A stretch of DNA of 64,000 bases from Thinopyrum elongatum (taxonomy: Eukaryota; Streptophyta; Magnoliopsida; Poales; Poaceae). Position numbers and translations under genes: made by a program. The DNA lies in the NCBI GenBank assembly GCA_011799875.1, contig CM022300.1, forward strand, positions 238,898,807 through 238,962,806. Direction: 5' to 3'. Shown piece by piece: positions 34,994 to 45,847 of this stretch. Numbering within the stretch: the stretch's first letter is position 1; the number at the start of each line of letters is the position of its first letter. A model generated the notes under the pieces. That model saw nothing but the letters and a program-made list of their open reading frames with translations, was not told where the DNA came from and searched no databases.

Positions 34994-37900
34994 ATGGCGA
35001 GCGACGTGCCCATGACCCCGGAGCTCGAGCAGATCGACGGAGAGATCCAGGACATCTTCCGCGCACTCCAGTGAGTCCCCCTGTATACCTCACCCTCGAG
35101 TTACCCTCTCAGTTTCCTTTCTCGCCAAAAAAGAAGAGTTTAATGTTTCAGTTACCCCAATTACTCCCTCCGTTTCTAAATATAAGAATACGGACAATAT
35201 ACAGATGTATATAGACGTATTTTAGAGTGTAATTCACTCATTTTGCTCCGTATGTAGTCCATTTTAAAATCTCTAAAAAGCCTTATATTTAGGAACGGAG
35301 GGAGTACTTGCTACCTCGGAGCGGTGCTATCCGCTTACGCGTTAAGGAAAAGACGTGTTTCGGTGGTGGAACTGGAGCTCTGAAAGCTCGTGCAATTGTG
35401 ACCTCTTTACCTGTTTTGGTTGTCACTACTTACAGTTACTCGCTCATGTGTTATACTGGTATAGCAAAGGAGAGAAATAAGTTAGTGTGGGGAGTTTTGT
35501 GATGGAATGATGGATGTAATTTAGTGAGGATTTGATGGCTTATTGCACAATTGTCTAGCTCATGTTGAGCTGTCAACCTGTCTGGGAGTCGTTCATGTGA
35601 AATTTACAGCTGCTGTCTAATTTAGACTCGCTGTAGAGATCATCAGTACGGGAGAAACATACTCCCGCTGCTCCATAATAACTGTCGTGGTTTTAGTTCT
35701 AACTAAAACCAGCACTTATTATGGAACGGAGGGAGTAATAGATAAGGTATTTGAGCAGAAACCTGAAGTTCTGTACTGGCGACATCAGCATAGTCTCCTT
35801 GCTTGTCACCATTTACTATCGATAACTTCATTGTGAACTACGTACAGCTTGCTGGAACAATTCAGACAGGTGTGGTTACCTTGATCACATATCAGAAGTC
35901 GGAAATACTTGATTCAGATTTTCATCACAGAGTTGCTCATTATCAATGAAGCAATGATTCAATTCACCGTTCTTATATTATCTTGATGATTAAAATGAAT
36001 AGAGATTAATACCATTTTTCACATGCAAATTTTGATATATAATGGTCCAACGCATGTGCATTGGATGTTTGAACTTTGGGCAACCTGAGTACCTCTCAAG
36101 CCTTTGCTTTTTGGTGTCAATGTTACAATATAGTATTGACCATTGAAACCTAAAAGCACAATTTCAGTAAATGGGGACGGGGCAGGGTTATCTTGATTTT
36201 TGCATTCACAAAGTCCTAATTCTAGCTAAGTTTAGTTCCAGCAAAACCGTAATCGGGAATTCTGCCTTTCTAGCTTGAATCCTGAATGACATGCTGCAAC
36301 TACCAGTGTGCTTATCTTATTTCGATAACTAAATGTAGCAATGTACAAGCTCTCTTGAGGTTAATCTGAGTCTCCTCGATAGTGGAATACAAACACCTAT
36401 GTAAATTATCAAACTCATGTTCTAAAGCTTTATTGATTTTACTGAAATACTCAAATTAATTTACCTGCCTAGTTAAGTCGTTTATTCACGTGCCCTTTTC
36501 TGTATGTGCAGAAATGGGTTCCAAAAGATGGACAAGATTAAAGATTCTAATAGGCAAGCTAAACAATTGGAGGATCTTACAGGGAAGATGAAGGAGTGCA
36601 AACGGTATGCCAGGCTGACAGCATTCTTCAGTCTTAAATCTGCTACTGTAAAGTCTTTCTTTTTTACTTTCGTCTTGACAGTCTTACACTGGTGTTAATT
36701 TCTCATATATTCATCCTTCAGTTCTTTTATTCTTAGCTTGAAACTTTGGCCGTTAACTGGTTGCGTGGTGCAATACTATCTGATTTGTGTCATTTGATGA
36801 CAATTTTCCCTTTGCTGGATACAATCATGGATGTGCCATGCTCTATGTAATGCGTAAAGTTCATATTTGTCTTTGCAGCTTGATCAAAGAGTTTGATCGT
36901 ATTCTGAAAGACAATGAGTCAAAGAACCCTCCTGAAGTCAACAAGCAGCTAAATGACAGAAAACAGTATATGGTCAGTACATCATTTCAGTAGGCTCTTT
37001 GTTGTATGCCATTTGCACCCTTCTGTAATCAGTTCTTATTCACTATACAGATCAAAGAGTTGAACTCCTATGTCACCTTGAGGAAGACGTAAGTATACAT
37101 TTTGTTTTGTGAAATAAGTTGCTGATATGCTTCACGTAATCTTAAGGAGTATTAGTATTATTTATTGAATCCCATCATTGTAACTGTTATGGATGCAACT
37201 TGATTGCATTGCGAGGCCCAAGGGGCATATATATATATATTACACAAGACTTGGGGTACAAGGAAAAGAAACATAGCCTAATAAGACTCCTAGACTGTTA
37301 GCGACCACACTACACCAGGCCGGCCCAAGAGAGCGAGGAGGCCATGCCACAAGTTCACTGGGCCTCAATGGGTCTCATACATGTTCAGCCCAACTGAACC
37401 GTGACTGACTGATATAAGCAGGTGTGGTAGGTGAGTTAGGGTATCCCGGCTAGGATCAGGCATAGGCGGCGGCGAGTGTGTGTGTTCTTCCCTGTATCGA
37501 GCGGCGGCGAGTGCGTGTGTTCTTCCCTGTATCGAGCTGTGCTCACGATCCCTCTCTAAGTTGTAACCGAACCAAGTTGTAATCGCCATAGATCAACGAG
37601 GAAGAACTAGTGAGTACCTCACACGTGGTATCAGTCGCCATCTCACCCCCCTTCCCCCGCGCTGGAGACGCGCAAGCAAGCCATCGATCGCCAACGACTC
37701 CTCGCCACCATGGATCCGGCGCTCAAGGCATATCTCGACAAGATGACGGAGAACCTCACCAAGGCCAACGAGGAGACCCGAGCCGACATCCAGCAACTGG
37801 CGGGGCGGATCGACAGCCAATCCGCCCAAGTGGACGTCCTCACCGCATGGAAGCCCGATTTGGAAGCACGCCTCTCCAAGCTCCAGGAGACGGTCGGGGC

Positions 37901-40900
37901 GCTGCAGATCGTGCGACCGGCCGCAACCGCGGCAACGGCCAGTGGCTCACGGGCGGTTGATCTCTCCGATCTGTCAACGGGCAGCGGTACCCAAGGGCCC
38001 GATGGCCACGGCGAGTCTCATCAGCAACGGGGCGGTCCGCCGGCGGATCTCGTTCCACCGGCGGCCTCTCCGGCCAGCGGTACGCTGAATTTTCAACTTC
38101 CACTCCAGCATACCTCTCTAGACTCGTCGCTAGTTCCTTGTACTCCTCAAGGCCAACTCGTTGGAGGGCTGGGACAGACTCCTCCATCCATCTCGTTTCC
38201 GCAATTTGCAGGGGAGAATCCTAAAATCTGGAAAACCATGTGCGAACAATATTTCACTATGTTTCAAGTTCATCCATCCTATTTCATTCCAATGTCCACC
38301 TTGCATTTCACTGGCCCAGCAGCAATTTGGTTGCAATCTGTCCAAAACAAGATCAGTGGCCTCGATTGGGACGGCTTTTGCAACTTACTCTGTTCTCGCT
38401 TTGGGCGAGATCGACACCAGCTATTAATTAGACAATTTTATGCTCTCTGTCAGACTAGTTCGGTCTCTGATTACATTGAACAGTTTGAGAATTTGATGAA
38501 TCATCTTATTTCTTACTCTGACGCTATGCATCCATTGTATTTCTTGACGAGGTTTGTGGAGGGATTGCGGACGGATATCCGTGCCGTGGTTATGGTCCAG
38601 CGACCCAAGGATTTGGACACGGCCTGTGCATTGGCCATACTGCAAGAGGAGGTCGCTGATGGGCACAGGGGACAGTGGTACAACCATCAGGAGAGCACAG
38701 TTCCATCAGGCCGGCCACAGCAACCAGCCCCAATGCCACTACCACCTCCACCAACAAGAGCACCCGCCATTTCTCCTGCAGCAGAAGATCGGCGGGGGAC
38801 CGATGCGGCTCGCGCCGGCACGGACATGTCCAAGCTCACTGCTCTTCGCAATTTCCGGAGGGCCAAGGGACTCTGTTTCAAGTGCGGAGAGCGTTGGGGC
38901 CACGATCATGTGTGCCCGCCCACCGTCAAACTGCATGTTATCGAAGAGATGCTCAGTTTGTTCAGTTTGGATGTTTTCGAGGAACAGCCAGAGGCGGCTT
39001 CAGCAAATCAGGAGCATCCAGAGACGCTGGAGCAAGTTTGGCAGTTATCGATTCAAGCAGTTTCAGGGACTGAAGCTCCAAACTGTTTACAGCTGCACGG
39101 GTGGCTCCAGGGACAAGAAGTACTGATGTTGGTTGACTCGGGCAGCTCGGCATCCTTTGTTTCCCAGCATTTACAACCACGGCTGCAGGGGGTTCAAACT
39201 ATGCCACGCCCGGTGAAGGTGGCCGTCGCAAATGGATCTGAATTGTGGTGCAACAAGGAGGTTCTCGGCTGTTCGTGGTACTCACAAGGCCACGTATTCA
39301 CAACAAATTTCAGGTTACTGCCGTTGGGGTCTTACGATGTGATTTTGTGCATGGATTGGCTCGAATACCACAGCCCCATGCTCATTGACTGGCCGCGACG
39401 CTGCATGCAGATTGAGCACGAAGGGTTCACAGTGGTTTTGCAGGGAGTCACATCGTCAGTACTCAAATGTGATACCCTGAACAGTCTGCAGCTTGCGGGC
39501 ATGGAGAAGCAGGCTGCTGTGGCTTATGCGGTTCATCTCTGCTATGCCCAGGATTCAGAAACAGTAACCGACATCTCGTGCAAAGAATTGCCACCGGAAA
39601 TCACACAAGTGTTGTTGGACTATGAAGATGTGTTTACTGAACCTGTCGGACTGCCACCCAAGCGCGCCTGCGATCACAAAATACCTCTGATGCAGGGCGC
39701 CCAACCTGTTAATATCCGTGCATACAGGCATAAACCAGAGCTGAAAACAGAAGTGGAACGCCAGATAACAGAAATGCTGAAGGCGGGCATCATTCAGAAG
39801 AGCAGCAGCCCATTTTCTTCACCCATCATTCTTGTGAAGAAGAAAGATGGTACCTGGCGCATTTGTGTCGACTACCGGCGTCTCAATGCCATGACAATTA
39901 TCAGCAAGTTTCCAGTCCCAGTAATAGAAGACATACTGGACGAGCTAGCCGGAGCTCGCTGGTTTTCTACGCTTGATCTGCGATCAGGTTACCATCAGAT
40001 TCGCCTAGCAGAAGGAGAAGAATTCAAAACGGCGTTTCAAACTCACTCCGGTCATTTTGAATTTAAGGTGGTTCCCTTTGGTTTGGGTGGAGCACCAGCA
40101 ACATTCTTGGGCGGCATCCAGACCACGCTGCAACCAGTACACCGGGTGTGTGCAATGTCGTTTTTCGACGACATCCTGGTGTTCAGCCGCACACTGGCTC
40201 TCCACGTCCAACACTTACGGCAGGTTCTATCCCTCCTGAAGAAAGATCAATGGTATGTGAAGCGATCCAAGTGTGTGTTCGCCCAGCAAGAAATAAAGTA
40301 CCTCGGCCACACTATCTCCGCACAAGGGGTCTCCACCGACAACAGCAAAGTTCAGCAAGTGGCCAATTGGCCGGTGCCAGAGTGTGTCAAGGATGTCCGG
40401 GCTTTCCTCGGACTAGCAGGCTACTATCGTCGTTTCATCAGGCAATTTGGCATGCTCGCCCGACCACTGGCCACTCTGTTACGCAAGAACACACCTTTCC
40501 AGTGGACAGCAACCACCCAGGCTGCTTTTGAGGCCCTCAAATCTGCCCTAGTGACAGCTCCCACTCTGGCTCTACCTGATTTCACCAAGCCCTTCGTAAT
40601 TGAGACGGATGCTTGCGAATACGGAGTCGGCGCTGTGCTTCAACAGGAAGGCCATCCCATTGCATACCTCAGCAAAGCATTGGGTCCCCGCACAAAAGGG
40701 CTGTCCACTTACGAAAAAGAATACCTAGCAATTGTCCTGGCTGTTGAGCAATGGCGGCCGTACCTGCAGTTTGGTGAGTTTGTGATCAAAACTGACCAGC
40801 GCAGCCTAGTGCATTTGGAAGAACAGCGGCTCCACACTCCTTGGCAACAGAAAGCGTTCACTAAACTCTTGGGACTGCAGTACCGCATCTGCTACCGCAA

Positions 40901-43900
40901 GGGATCTGAGAATGGCGCCGCAGACGCTCTCTCTAGGCGTCCGGTGTCTGCATCTGAACAGCTCCACGCCATCACTGCGTGCCAACCCGCATGGTTACAG
41001 GAGATCGTTAGAGGTTATGACCAAGACCCAAAGACACAACAGCTGGTCACCCAACTTGCCATCGCACCAGTGGTTGGGGGTAAGTTCACCTTGCACAAGG
41101 GAATTGTCCGTTTCAATGGCCGGGTCTGGCTGGGCAACAACACGTGCCTCCAACAACAAATTATGCGTGCATTGCATGATAGTGCTGTGGGTGGTCATTC
41201 CGGCTTTCCGGCCACATATAGGAGAATCAAGCATCTGTTCGCGTGGCCTGGGATGAAGCAGCATATCAAACAGCATGTCCAGACTTGTCAAATCTGTCAA
41301 CAAGCCAAACCAGATCGTGCACAATATCCAGGGCTACTCCACCCATTGCCGGTCGCCAAACGTTGTTGGGACTTGGTGTCCATGGATTTCATCGGGGGCT
41401 TGCCACCGTCCAGGCAGTTTAACTGCATTTTGGTGGTGGTGGATACCTTCTCTAAGTATGCCCACTTCATACCAATTAAGCACCCCTACACAGCACAAGT
41501 GATAGCCCAGCTATACATTGATCACATCTACAAGCTCCACGGCCTGCCTGAAGCTATCATATCCGACAGGGATGCAGTTTTTACCAGCAAAGTTTGGCAA
41601 GAGATCTTCAGGTTGCAAGGCGTGGAACTGAAGATGAGTTCATCACACCATCCGCAAACTGACGGACAGACTGAACGCGTCAACCAATGCCTTGAAACAT
41701 ACTTGCGCTGCTTTGTGCACAGCACCCCCGCCAACTGGAGCAGATGGTTACCTTTGGCTGAATTCTGGTACAACTCGACATACCATTCTACCCTCAACAG
41801 AACACCGTTCTCGGTGGTTTACGGGCAGGAACCACGACACCTGGGGCTGCTCCCTGACCAAGCAACACCGGTGCCCGAGCTGAATGAATGGCTGGAAGAA
41901 CGTCGACAAATGCAAGACCTTCTGAGGCAACATCTCGTCCGAGCCAAGCAGATTATGAAAAGTCAGGCAGATAAGAAAAGATCTCACCGGGAATTTCAGA
42001 TTGGTGACCAGGTTTTCCTCAAATTACAGCCATACATTCAGACATCGGTCGCCCGCCGAGCCAACCACAAGCTCAGCTTCAAGTTCTTTGGACCTTACCC
42101 CGTCATCCGACGGGTGAACGAGGTGACGTATGAACTGAAGCTGCCTGAAGGGTCCTCAATTTTCCCAGTCTTCCATGTCTCACAACTTCGCAAGGCTTTA
42201 ACCCTAGGTGCGAGTGCATCTTCATTCCTTCCGTCGCTTTCTGATGCTGTAAATGTTCCTGTGGAGATATTGGACAAGCGCTGGCGCCGCGGCTCGAACA
42301 AGATGCAGGAGCAAGGCCTGATTCGATGGCAAGACAGCCACGCTACACCAGATACCTGGGAGGACCTTGAAGATCTTCGTCGTCGCTTTCCGACTGCTGC
42401 GACTTGGGGACAAGTCGTCTCTGAAGAAAGGGGGGGTGTTAGCGACCACACTACACCAGGCCGGCCCAAGAGAGCGAGGAGGCCATGCCACAAGTTCACT
42501 GGGCCTCAATGGGTCTCATACATGTTCAGCCCAACTGAACCGTGACTGACTGATATAAGCAGGTGTGGTAGGTGAGTTAGGGTATCCCGGCTAGGATCAG
42601 GCATAGGCGGCGGCGAGTGCGTGTGTTCTTCCCTGTATCGAGCTGTGCTCACGATCCCTCTCTAAGTTGTAACCGAACCAAGTTGTAATCGCCATAGATC
42701 AACGAGGAAGAACTAGTGAGTACCTCACATAGACCTAATACTAATGCTCCTTAACAGTAACATCTGGAATTTCAACTTGAAAGACTCGCGTTTTCAAGTT
42801 TTATTCCTCGTGCAGTGTTCTTCTACCTGTTAGTTCTTCTGCTAACTAACTAAAGATCTCTTGCAGATACCAAAGTAGCCTTGGTAACAACAAGCGGGTT
42901 GAACTCTTTGATATGGGTGCTACAAGTAGTGAGCCTGCCGCAGATGACAATATTCAAATGGCATCAGGTTAAATTAACTGAGGCCTTTTAAGCTGTGATT
43001 AGTCTCTTGCGAATAATATCGCTAAGTCTATGATTATCATATGCCTTACTGAACGAGTTTTCTCTGCAATGATACCAGCAACTTTCCAAAGTATAAATAA
43101 GTTACAATGGGATTAGTTGATTTCCTGACTTTTGCCAATATAACTACATTAGTTCTGACTTTATATTCGTAGGATATGTTCTTTGTTGATGAGTTGATGT
43201 GATATATGGAAGTATGGATGTGTGACATTGTGAACTCATGGTTTATTAGAGTTTCTCATAATTTCTGCTGAATATAAACACACGGAATGTCGATAAGGTA
43301 TCATTTATCTGTTGTGCTCCATTTTATAAGCCAATTTTATCTTAATTTGGTTCATGTCTCCAGTGAAAAAAATAACCGTTTTGCATGAGAATGGGAATCT
43401 AGACCTTTATCTTAATTGGCTCCAGATTCGGTATTATAATGAAACAAAGATAATGCTTGAAGTAGAATATTTTCGCTTATTACAAGATTTTACCATTTCA
43501 TATTATTTTCATCATATATAAAAAGAAGTGTCAGTTTCCAAGCCATATATTTATGTTGGTTCTTATGAAAGGACCCGGCTATGCAGCTATGATGAATCAA
43601 CAACTCATTGATTCTGGAAGAAACCAAATGCATCAAACAGACGAAGCTATTGCACGTTCAAAAATGGTTGCTTTCTAAACTATATATACTCTTGAACGAT
43701 TTTCTTTATGGCAATTTTAAAGTTTTTTCTTGTCTAGGTTGTTGCGCAAACTGTCGAAGTTGGATCTCAAACTGCTACAACATTAACACAGCAGGCAAGA
43801 TTTTCTGGAGTCTAAACAGCAAAAAATTTCCCTTCCATGCTCGTTTCTTGTGGCGTAAATGTGTGTTTAGTAGTTGCATAGCAAAATTATTTTTTCATAC

Positions 43901-45641
43901 CTATTCAGTACTTCGGTATTAAAGCAGATTTTAAAAATCTGTTCTCCACTACAAAAAGCTTGTATGATTTTATTAAAAGAATCAGAGGTAAACATAAATG
44001 TATTTGTTATTGCATGATACCCATCCATGATTTATATGAGAAAGCACAGCTTTTTTGGAGTGAAATATACAAAGTTTGGTTGTAGTGCAAACACACCCAG
44101 TGGACATCAGAATTCTCGAATTAGGTAGACATAATGTTGTGCTGCTATTAACTGACTGTTTATTCAAGTCTTATATTGTTTTTTAATTTCATTGTAAGGG
44201 CTACCTTATGTCAATTATCTAGAGGTGTTACGAAGATTCAGCATATAATTTAACTCCCTTGGTGGTATTGAATGCTTCAACATCTTGTGCCACTGCACAA
44301 GAATAATATAGATGTGCATCAGACATCCTAGATATTCCAAAACTTTATCTTATCTACTCTTTATGTTGCCCCGTCCCCCCAAATTCACTATGATGTAACA
44401 CTACCCTACATTGCATCTAGGTTGTGATTGACTGATTCATATCTCTCACTGCATTCCAGTATCCATAACTTTTCTTGTTTTCCTCATCAGATAAATTTCT
44501 AGCATGCATGCACATGATATTGATTTTTGTTTTTGTTTTTGTCCAGAAACATGATAATAATTCTGACAGCACATATTATCCTATACTTTTGCAGACGGAA
44601 CAAATGAAGAGAATTGGCAATGAGCTTGATTCGGTTCACTTTTCGTTGAAGAAAGCTAGCCAGCTTGTGAAAGAGATTGGCCGGCAGGTTTGTCCCACCT
44701 CTCTCTGTGTGCCCATTCGCGCTTGTGCAGCGGTACCTGTACCTGATATTTGGAAACTCTCCTTGTCGCAGGTAGCAACAGACAAATGCATCATGGGGTT
44801 GCTTGCTCTGATAGTTTTTGGCGTTATTGCAATTATCGTTGTTAAGGTAAAATTTCTGCTATTTCTGTTTGTCTATTGTATCCAGAGGACATGAAAGATT
44901 GCCAGCTGATGACCAAATGGACATGCATTCAGCTACTCCCTCTGTAAACTAATGTATGACGTTTTAGAGACTTGACACAAAATGTCCTATATTAGTTCAC
45001 AGAGGGAGTATTTGTAAAGAATGAGAACATAGGGGAAAGAAGTCCCCTGTTTTATTCTTATGAAGATGAGTCCTTGAACCACGGGAGAGTTTTTGCATTC
45101 AACTACTCCCTCCGTCCGGAACTACTTGTCGCAGAAATGTGTGTATCTAGATGTATTTTTAGTTCTAGATACATCCATTTCTGTGACAAGTAATTTGGGA
45201 CGGAAAGAGTATCTGTTAATATAGTAATGATAAAGGCTTGGTATCACTCTACTACATTAGGGAGCGATACAAGGTTCATTGGAACTTTTGAGCACACATA
45301 GTGATGGTGAACATTGATGCTACTATTTTTTTTTGTTGCTGTTATATCTTATTGCTCTGTTTTTCTAATCCTTATAAACCGAACTGTGAAAGATATTTAT
45401 TTTTGCCATCCTTCAAGTCATTTTCTGTTAAAAAAATTGCCCACTGAGACTTTCCATACCATCTACTGTTTTTCCTGTGCATAAATTGGAATTGAGTCGG
45501 AAGATTTCACCATGTTTGTCCTACCAGATCGTCAACCCGCATAACAAGAACGTCCCAGATATCCCAGGAATGGCTCCACCTGCTCAAAATTTTCAGACTA
45601 AGAGGAGATTGTTGTCAGCAAAAGCTTTCAGGGGTCTTTGA
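34994..45641 (+). CDS. NPSN13: Novel plant SNARE, NPSN13-like (ten exons)
   Basis: Exons are 34994-35070, 36512-36604, 36879-36972, 37051-37088, 42867-42967, 43587-43666, 43738-43794, 44595-44687, 44772-44846 and 45528-45641. They sum to 822 nt, 273 residues plus stop. It starts MASDVPMTPELEQIDGEI. The N-terminal helical region includes EVNKQLNDRKQYM and ELNSYVTLRKTY. A Qb-type SNARE motif covers about residues 136-210, with glutamines 179-180 near the zero layer. A membrane anchor (MGLLALIVFGVIAIIVV) lies at about 218-235. A short tail begins KIVNPHNKNVPDIPG. NPSN proteins are plant-specific Qb SNAREs; in Arabidopsis NPSN11 acts in cell-plate membrane fusion. The NPSN13 subgroup is chosen from VELFDMGA and PEVNKQLND, as recalled. 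All phases match and no stop interrupts it. Intron 7 has a GC donor. Intron 4 holds a whole retrotransposon. Confidence 0.9.
35164..35304. mobile_element. Stowaway MITE, SNARE intron 1
   Basis: Ends CTCCCTCCGTTTC and GGAACGGAGGGAG are inverted repeats flanked by TA. The element is 141 bp. Confidence 0.9.
35662..35735. mobile_element. Short Stowaway MITE, SNARE intron 1
   Basis: CTCCCGCTGCTCCATAATAA pairs with TTATTATGGAACGGAGGGAG. TA flanks both sides. The 74-bp element folds almost completely into a hairpin. Confidence 0.85.
37296..37623 (+). repeat. Reina-type 5' LTR (328 bp)
   Basis: It runs from TGTTAGCGACC to CTCACA. A 35-bp unit, CGGCGGCGAGTG(T/C)GTGTGTT onward to TATCGAG, is present twice; the 3' LTR has it once. 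A TATA-like TATAAG lies at 37413-37418. Confidence 0.95.
37626..37639 (+). promoter_or_regulatory. Primer-binding site of the Reina-type element
   Basis: TGGTATCAGTCGCC begins two bases after the LTR, an initiator-methionine tRNA type site. Confidence 0.85.
37710..42545 (+). CDS. Intact Gag-Pol polyprotein of Reina-type chromovirus
   Basis: One uninterrupted frame codes 1611 residues. Gag core lies at about 160-320 and the CFKCGERWGHDHVC knuckle at about 388-401. Protease has DSGSSASFV with Asp476. Reverse transcriptase carries FFDD at 818-821. RNase H has ETDACEYG with Asp967. Integrase has an HHCC region at about 1155-1200 and DDE residues Asp1226, Asp1286 and Glu1322 with 35 residues between the last two. 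A GPY-type segment begins near 1458 and a chromodomain-like module lies at about 1516-1563 (VPVEILDKRWRRGS, ATPDTWEDLEDLRRRFP). All key residues seen are present. The last 36 codons and the stop lie inside the 3' LTR. The start at 37710 is the first ATG with good context (CCACCATGG). Potentially functional, though this is not proven. Confidence 0.95.
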   Translation: MDPALKAYLDKMTENLTKANEETRADIQQLAGRIDSQSAQVDVLTAWKPDLEARLSKLQETVGALQIVRPAATAATASGSRAVDLSDLSTGSGTQGPDGHGESHQQRGGPPADLVPPAASPASGTLNFQLPLQHTSLDSSLVPCTPQGQLVGGLGQTPPSISFPQFAGENPKIWKTMCEQYFTMFQVHPSYFIPMSTLHFTGPAAIWLQSVQNKISGLDWDGFCNLLCSRFGRDRHQLLIRQFYALCQTSSVSDYIEQFENLMNHLISYSDAMHPLYFLTRFVEGLRTDIRAVVMVQRPKDLDTACALAILQEEVADGHRGQWYNHQESTVPSGRPQQPAPMPLPPPPTRAPAISPAAEDRRGTDAARAGTDMSKLTALRNFRRAKGLCFKCGERWGHDHVCPPTVKLHVIEEMLSLFSLDVFEEQPEAASANQEHPETLEQVWQLSIQAVSGTEAPNCLQLHGWLQGQEVLMLVDSGSSASFVSQHLQPRLQGVQTMPRPVKVAVANGSELWCNKEVLGCSWYSQGHVFTTNFRLLPLGSYDVILCMDWLEYHSPMLIDWPRRCMQIEHEGFTVVLQGVTSSVLKCDTLNSLQLAGMEKQAAVAYAVHLCYAQDSETVTDISCKELPPEITQVLLDYEDVFTEPVGLPPKRACDHKIPLMQGAQPVNIRAYRHKPELKTEVERQITEMLKAGIIQKSSSPFSSPIILVKKKDGTWRICVDYRRLNAMTIISKFPVPVIEDILDELAGARWFSTLDLRSGYHQIRLAEGEEFKTAFQTHSGHFEFKVVPFGLGGAPATFLGGIQTTLQPVHRVCAMSFFDDILVFSRTLALHVQHLRQVLSLLKKDQWYVKRSKCVFAQQEIKYLGHTISAQGVSTDNSKVQQVANWPVPECVKDVRAFLGLAGYYRRFIRQFGMLARPLATLLRKNTPFQWTATTQAAFEALKSALVTAPTLALPDFTKPFVIETDACEYGVGAVLQQEGHPIAYLSKALGPRTKGLSTYEKEYLAIVLAVEQWRPYLQFGEFVIKTDQRSLVHLEEQRLHTPWQQKAFTKLLGLQYRICYRKGSENGAADALSRRPVSASEQLHAITACQPAWLQEIVRGYDQDPKTQQLVTQLAIAPVVGGKFTLHKGIVRFNGRVWLGNNTCLQQQIMRALHDSAVGGHSGFPATYRRIKHLFAWPGMKQHIKQHVQTCQICQQAKPDRAQYPGLLHPLPVAKRCWDLVSMDFIGGLPPSRQFNCILVVVDTFSKYAHFIPIKHPYTAQVIAQLYIDHIYKLHGLPEAIISDRDAVFTSKVWQEIFRLQGVELKMSSSHHPQTDGQTERVNQCLETYLRCFVHSTPANWSRWLPLAEFWYNSTYHSTLNRTPFSVVYGQEPRHLGLLPDQATPVPELNEWLEERRQMQDLLRQHLVRAKQIMKSQADKKRSHREFQIGDQVFLKLQPYIQTSVARRANHKLSFKFFGPYPVIRRVNEVTYELKLPEGSSIFPVFHVSQLRKALTLGASASSFLPSLSDAVNVPVEILDKRWRRGSNKMQEQGLIRWQDSHATPDTWEDLEDLRRRFPTAATWGQVVSEERGGVSDHTTPGRPKRARRPCHKFTGPQWVSYMFSPTEP
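42422..42436 (+). promoter_or_regulatory. Polypurine tract of the Reina-type element
   Basis: TGAAGAAAGGGGGGG-type purine run directly before the 3' LTR. It is also translated as part of Pol, so coding and priming functions overlap. Confidence 0.85.
42437..42729 (+). repeat. Reina-type 3' LTR (293 bp)
   Basis: It runs from TGTTAGCGACC to CTCACA, followed by the duplication TAGAC. It encodes the Pol C-terminus up to the TGA at 42543-42545. Confidence 0.95.
44936..45008. mobile_element. Stowaway MITE, SNARE intron 9
   Basis: CTCCCTCTGTAAACTAAT pairs with ATTAGTTCACAGAGGGAG. TA flanks both sides. The element is 73 bp. Confidence 0.9.
45106..45209. mobile_element. Second Stowaway MITE, SNARE intron 9
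   Basis: The left end CTCCCTCCGTCCGGAACTAC and the right end GGGACGGAAAGAG are imperfect inverted repeats with TA flanks. The inner hairpin around GTATCTAGATGTA and CTAGATACATC is strong. The element is 104 bp. Confidence 0.85.
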
Positions 45642-45847
45642 TGATTGCATGCGGTGGTTTCATGCTGCAGTCCTTTTGTAACAAAGCTGCTGGCAGTGCG
45701 CCATGAGATAGGTTGTAACAATTCTTCTGCTCATGTATATTGTTTTCTGTTGTGTGTATATGCACTATGCAACAGAGATGAGGTCTCTTCTACGAGTATG
45801 TAGGGATACCCCCTAGCACTTTGAGATTTCAAATGGTAGAAACATAA

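Larger units (their letters stand above)
37296..42729 (+). mobile_element. Complete Reina-type Ty3 chromovirus in SNARE intron 4
   Basis: The element has an LTR (37296-37623), primer-binding site, one unbroken Gag-Pol frame, polypurine tract and LTR (42437-42729). TAGAC is duplicated exactly at 37291-37295 and 42730-42734. Its 5434-bp size, short LTRs and C-terminal chromodomain fit the Reina lineage. Apart from one 35-bp tandem duplication in the 5' LTR, I find no other difference between the LTRs by eye, so the insertion is young. It lies in the same direction as the gene; without it intron 4 would be about 339 bp. Confidence 0.95.
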
